Of a DNA stretch of 17,407 bases, positions 15,260 to 17,407 are shown piece after piece. The stretch spans positions 1 to 17,407 of the forward strand of contig JAPOYQ010000537.1 in NCBI GenBank assembly GCA_026706505.1. The letters run 5' to 3'. The position numbers and the translations under genes are program-made. Numbering within the stretch: the first letter of the stretch is position 1; the number at the start of each line of letters is the position of its first letter. The notes beneath the pieces are model-generated. The model did not search any database and was not told the DNA's origin. It saw nothing but the letters and a program-made list of their open reading frames with translations. This DNA comes from Gemmatimonadota bacterium. GTDB lineage: Bacteria; Latescibacterota; UBA2968; UBA8231.

Positions 15260-15277
15260 ATTGATTTATGAATCAAT
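15260..15277. promoter_or_regulatory. Palindromic operator-like site between the citrate synthase genes
   Basis: The sequence ATTGATTTATGAATCAAT has perfect 7-bp inverted arms around a 4-bp centre. It covers the expected transcription start and first bases of the minus-strand HTH-citrate synthase. It is centred about 44 bp upstream of the expected start of the plus-strand gene. A dimeric regulator such as the HTH-citrate synthase could bind it. The AT-rich context makes short palindromes easier to find by chance. Confidence 0.55.
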
Positions 15278-15288
15278 ATTGACAATAT
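15276..15288. repeat. Second inverted repeat, ATATTG-A-CAATAT
   Basis: A perfect 6-bp inverted repeat with a single central base. It overlaps the plus-strand -35 hexamer (15279-15284) and most of the minus-strand -10 (15284-15289). It abuts the first palindrome, and ATTG/CAAT half-sites recur at 15260, 15274, 15278, 15283, 15310 and 15318. A protein bound here would block both promoters. Confidence 0.45.
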
Positions 15289-15306
15289 AAGTGATCGCGT
15301 TATAAT
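15279..15306 (+). promoter_or_regulatory. Consensus sigma-70 promoter of the plus-strand citrate synthase
   Basis: TTGACA at 15279-15284, a 16-bp spacer and TATAAT at 15301-15306: both hexamers match the consensus at every position. Transcription should start near 15313, giving a leader of about 26 nt with GGAG at 15327-15330, 8 nt before ATG 15339. Confidence 0.8.
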
Positions 15307-15312
15307 CGTCAA
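15284..15312 (-). promoter_or_regulatory. Overlapping promoter of the HTH-citrate synthase
   Basis: Reading the minus strand, TTGACG (15312-15307), a 17-bp spacer and TATATT (15289-15284) each match five of six consensus positions. The start would fall near 15277, about 20 nt before ATG 15257. It occupies almost the same 30 bp as the plus-strand promoter, so one RNA polymerase would exclude the other. Confidence 0.62.
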
Positions 15313-15338
15313 TTAACCAATACAACGGAGCTTGGGAC

Positions 15339-16451
15339 ATGACCAACGAGATCAAAGAAGGACTAGAGGGGGTAGTCGCTGCCCGCACGCGGTTGAGCGG
15401 GATCGACGGAGAGAGGGGCAGACTGTGGTTGGCGGGATTCTCGCTTGAGGAGCTTGCCCCCAACGCGCACTTCGAGGAAATGGCCTACCTGTTGTGGCAT
15501 GGCCAGCTACCAGACTGCGAGCAGTTGGAGGCATTCCGCGCTCGACTGTCGAGTTGGTCCCTGCCCGGGCACACTCAATCCCTAATCGAGGCCGCTGTCG
15601 GAGCCGGGCAAAGGCCAATAGACGTACTGCGGCTGGCTCTTGATTCGCTGTGCCTTGAGGACGCGGAGGCGGATGTTGCACTTATGAGTGCCACTCCTGT
15701 CATCGTCGCTGCCACGTGGCGGTTGATGAATCAAAAATCCGTGATTCAGCCGGATCCGGGGCTTCGTTTTGCGGAGAACTTCCTCTACATGCTGTCAGGC
15801 TGTAGGCCGACCGCGGCCATGGCCCGTGCGCTGGACGCGTACTTCAACGCGATGGTTGATCACGGCATGAATGCATCGACCTTTACGGCTCGCGTCATCA
15901 CTTCGACGCGATCTGATCGGAAGTCAGCCATCGTCGGCGCTCTCGGTGCTTTAAAAGGCCCGTTGCACGGTGGTGCCCCCGAGCTAGCCCTGGCCATGCT
16001 GCAGCAAATTGGCACTCCCGACCGAGCCGAACCCTTCATTAGAAACGTCCTCGAACGCGGTGAACGTCTGATGGGCTTCGGGCATCGCGAGTACAAGGTG
16101 CGGGATCCCCGAGCGGCTGTTCTCGCACAAGCCGCTGAGGAGTTGTGCGTGGCCAAAGGAGATACTGGTCTGTTCGACTTGGCTATACTTGTAGAATCAG
16201 AGGCGGTGCGACTATTGGAGGAATACAAGCCGGGCCGGCGCTTGTTTACCAACGCCGAGTTCTATACGGCCGTTCTGCTACGCGAACTTGGCGTCCCGTC
16301 GGAGTTGTTTAGTTGCACCTTTGCCATAACTCGCATGGCCGGCTGGATCGCTCATTGCCGGGAACAAGAAGCAGTGGACCGGATTTTTCGGCCGCAGTCG
16401 GAGTACGTCGGGTGTGAGGGTAGAGAGTGGGTGGACCTAGGAGACCGTTGA
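15339..16451 (+). CDS. Citrate synthase / 2-methylcitrate synthase family protein, stand-alone
   Basis: This 370-residue citrate synthase-fold protein lacks an HTH and has the compact bacterial length. The N-terminal signature is LEGVVAARTRLSGIDGERG (9-27). Active-site positions: His175 in MVDHGMNASTF, His210 in GPLHGGAPE, His249 and Arg250 in GFGHREYKVRDPRA, Arg332 in FAITRMAGWIAH and Arg351 in RPQSEYVG. At the catalytic Asp position (NVDFY in classical enzymes) it reads TNAEFY, with Glu307. Glu forms exist in some citrate/methylcitrate synthase branches, so activity is not excluded. The expected reaction is condensation of an acyl-CoA (acetyl or propionyl) with oxaloacetate. The start is supported by GGAG at 15327-15330 and a consensus promoter. 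It is divergent from the HTH-fused paralogue, which may regulate it or partner with it. Confidence 0.9.
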   Translation: MTNEIKEGLEGVVAARTRLSGIDGERGRLWLAGFSLEELAPNAHFEEMAYLLWHGQLPDCEQLEAFRARLSSWSLPGHTQSLIEAAVGAGQRPIDVLRLALDSLCLEDAEADVALMSATPVIVAATWRLMNQKSVIQPDPGLRFAENFLYMLSGCRPTAAMARALDAYFNAMVDHGMNASTFTARVITSTRSDRKSAIVGALGALKGPLHGGAPELALAMLQQIGTPDRAEPFIRNVLERGERLMGFGHREYKVRDPRAAVLAQAAEELCVAKGDTGLFDLAILVESEAVRLLEEYKPGRRLFTNAEFYTAVLLRELGVPSELFSCTFAITRMAGWIAHCREQEAVDRIFRPQSEYVGCEGREWVDLGDR

Positions 16452-16464
16452 CACTGCCTAACTC

Positions 16465-16482
16465 GCAAGCACTTGGGCTTGC
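16465..16482. repeat. Small inverted repeat after the citrate synthase gene
   Basis: GCAAGC-ACTTGG-GCTTGC: a perfect 6-bp stem with a 6-nt loop, 13 nt after the citrate synthase stop. No T-run follows, so it is at best a weak or Rho-assisted terminator or a 3'-end stabilising hairpin. Confidence 0.35.
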
Positions 16483-16523
16483 TCCACAAGGGTCCCATAG
16501 CGACTTTTCCGTCGTCTTTCGCC

Positions 16524-16529
16524 TATACT
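16524..16529 (+). promoter_or_regulatory. Candidate -10 element ahead of the phosphoesterase gene
   Basis: TATACT lies 25 bp before ATG 16555, with only a poor -35 (GCGACT, 18 bp upstream). A promoter here would give a leader of about 19 nt containing GAGGTG (16539-16544). Read-through from the citrate synthase gene 100 bp upstream is the alternative. Confidence 0.3.
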
Positions 16530-16554
16530 AACGCAAGTGAGGTGCGTCGTAAAA

Positions 16555-17407
16555 ATGAGAACATTCAAGCTGTGGGCGGGAGGGGATGCGCACGTAGGCA
16601 CGGATCTGGCGCGTGCCAATCGCCGCAGTCTTGCGGATGCGATCCTGCAGGCCGAACAGGGCGGTGCCGATGGCGGTCCACCGTTCGAGTGGGATATTAT
16701 GCTGGACATCGGTGACCTGTCTGGGTCGCAGACGCCGCCGGATGATGAGGAAGGGGAAGAGGTGGTGCGGCAGTACAGCGCGTCGACCATACATCCTCGG
16801 GAAGATTTCTACAATATTGTGGGCAACCACGACGCCAGCGGCCCCGACGAGCCGTGCCAGTGGTGGTTTCGGAAGTGGGTGGATCCCAACGGGGAGAATT
16901 CCGAGTATTCCGGCGTTCACGCCGACCGGCGGCCCTATCCGATCGAGGGAACCTGGGAGCGGTATTCGTTTCAGGTGGGGAATGTCCTGTTTCTGGCGAT
17001 GGGTGACCGCAACGACGGTGGCCCTCCGGTTGGGCGGGGCGAGAAAGGCGGGTATCCCGCCGGCGCGGTGACGCGGGAGACGTTCGAGTGGTGGAAAGAG
17101 AAGGTCGAAGAAAACCACGACAAGATCATTGTGACGGCCCACCACCATATGTTGAAGGATACGACAGTGGCGTCCGGCCCCTGGGAGGGAGTTGACGGAG
17201 GCTACCATGGCCGCTTTGAAGACGGGGCGCCCATCGGGGCATCGTATCTCTACTTTGTGGGAGGAGAACCAGATGCGGGGGCATTCGAGTCTTATTTGGC
17301 GGCGAATCCGGGCGCGGTCGATCTCTGGCTGGGGGTCCATACCCATACGGATACGGATGATACACACGGCGGGCGGTCCCACGTGGAGCGGAAGTGGGGG
17401 GTGATCT
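16555..17407 (+). CDS. Calcineurin-like metallophosphoesterase, 3'-truncated by the window edge
   Basis: An open frame of 284 codons from ATG 16555 to the window end, with no stop. All metallophosphoesterase motifs appear in order: Asp11/His13 in GGDAHVG, Gly53-Asp54 in LDIGDLSG, Asn91-His92 in GNHDASG, the triple His 196-198 in VTAHHHML, and His262/His264 in GVHTHT. These bind a two-metal centre that hydrolyses phosphomono- or diesters. There is no signal peptide at the N-terminus, so a cytosolic location is likely unless the missing C-terminus says otherwise. GAGGTG 10 nt upstream is the Shine-Dalgarno. The segment Asp63-Glu69 is an acidic insert between motifs. It has no evident link to the citrate synthase genes. 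The substrate cannot be assigned. Confidence 0.88.
   Translation, partial: MRTFKLWAGGDAHVGTDLARANRRSLADAILQAEQGGADGGPPFEWDIMLDIGDLSGSQTPPDDEEGEEVVRQYSASTIHPREDFYNIVGNHDASGPDEPCQWWFRKWVDPNGENSEYSGVHADRRPYPIEGTWERYSFQVGNVLFLAMGDRNDGGPPVGRGEKGGYPAGAVTRETFEWWKEKVEENHDKIIVTAHHHMLKDTTVASGPWEGVDGGYHGRFEDGAPIGASYLYFVGGEPDAGAFESYLAANPGAVDLWLGVHTHTDTDDTHGGRSHVERKWGVI

Noticed and set aside
14022..16451. The citrate synthase pair as a recently transferred island
   Set aside because: No integrase, transposase, tRNA or direct repeats flank it, and codon use could not be measured by eye, so there is no evidence for recent transfer.
16528..17382. An 855-bp open frame on the minus strand opposite the phosphoesterase
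   Set aside because: It lacks any family motif, and the plus-strand frame contains every metallophosphoesterase motif in order. This is the usual antisense shadow of GC-rich coding sequence.

Overview
The window is a GC-rich, gene-dense stretch from a bacterium with a Gram-negative-like envelope. The evidence for that is a lipoprotein-type solute-binding protein, proton-pumping membrane operons and consensus sigma-70 promoters. Nothing here fixes the phylum. The gene mix (multi-MnhD Mrp cluster, RsmJ-like methylase with an N-terminal extension, orphan family 5 binding protein beside a sugar isomerase) would fit an uncultured environmental lineage, but that is only an impression. There are no rRNA, tRNA, CRISPR or insertion-sequence features.

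Layout. (1) 1-7201, plus strand: a tightly overlapping Mrp/Mbh-type cation/proton antiporter operon in the order mnhE(partial)-F-G-(MbhD/MbhE/MnhB fusion)-C-D-D-(86 aa two-helix protein)-D. Almost every stop overlaps the next start. There is no full-length MnhA; three separate NuoL/M-like subunits are present. (2) 7209-8984, minus strand: a gluconokinase preceded by a GAF-type sensor kinase-like protein. Its HisKA segment has Gly where the phospho-accepting His should be, while its ATPase boxes are intact. (3) 8985-9279: a relatively AT-rich divergent promoter region. (4) 9280-13990, plus strand: hflX GTPase, an RsmJ-like SAM methyltransferase, a sugar-phosphate isomerase/epimerase-like TIM barrel and a peptide/sugar-type ABC substrate-binding lipoprotein. 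(5) 14022-16451: two divergent citrate synthase family genes. The minus-strand one carries an N-terminal MerR-like helix-turn-helix. The 81 bp between them holds two oppositely directed, physically overlapping promoters and palindromes. (6) 16555-17407: the first 284 codons of a calcineurin-like metallophosphoesterase that runs off the window.

How the genes work together. The Mrp block is one membrane complex. The isomerase and binding protein are 3 bp apart and may serve uptake and conversion of a carbohydrate-like substrate, with permeases elsewhere. The most interesting unit is the citrate synthase pair. An enzyme fold fused to a DNA-binding domain faces a stand-alone paralogue across mutually exclusive promoters with operator-like dyads, and each protein carries a different active-site substitution. 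This looks like a metabolite-sensing enzyme-regulator controlling its partner, which is inference from sequence alone.
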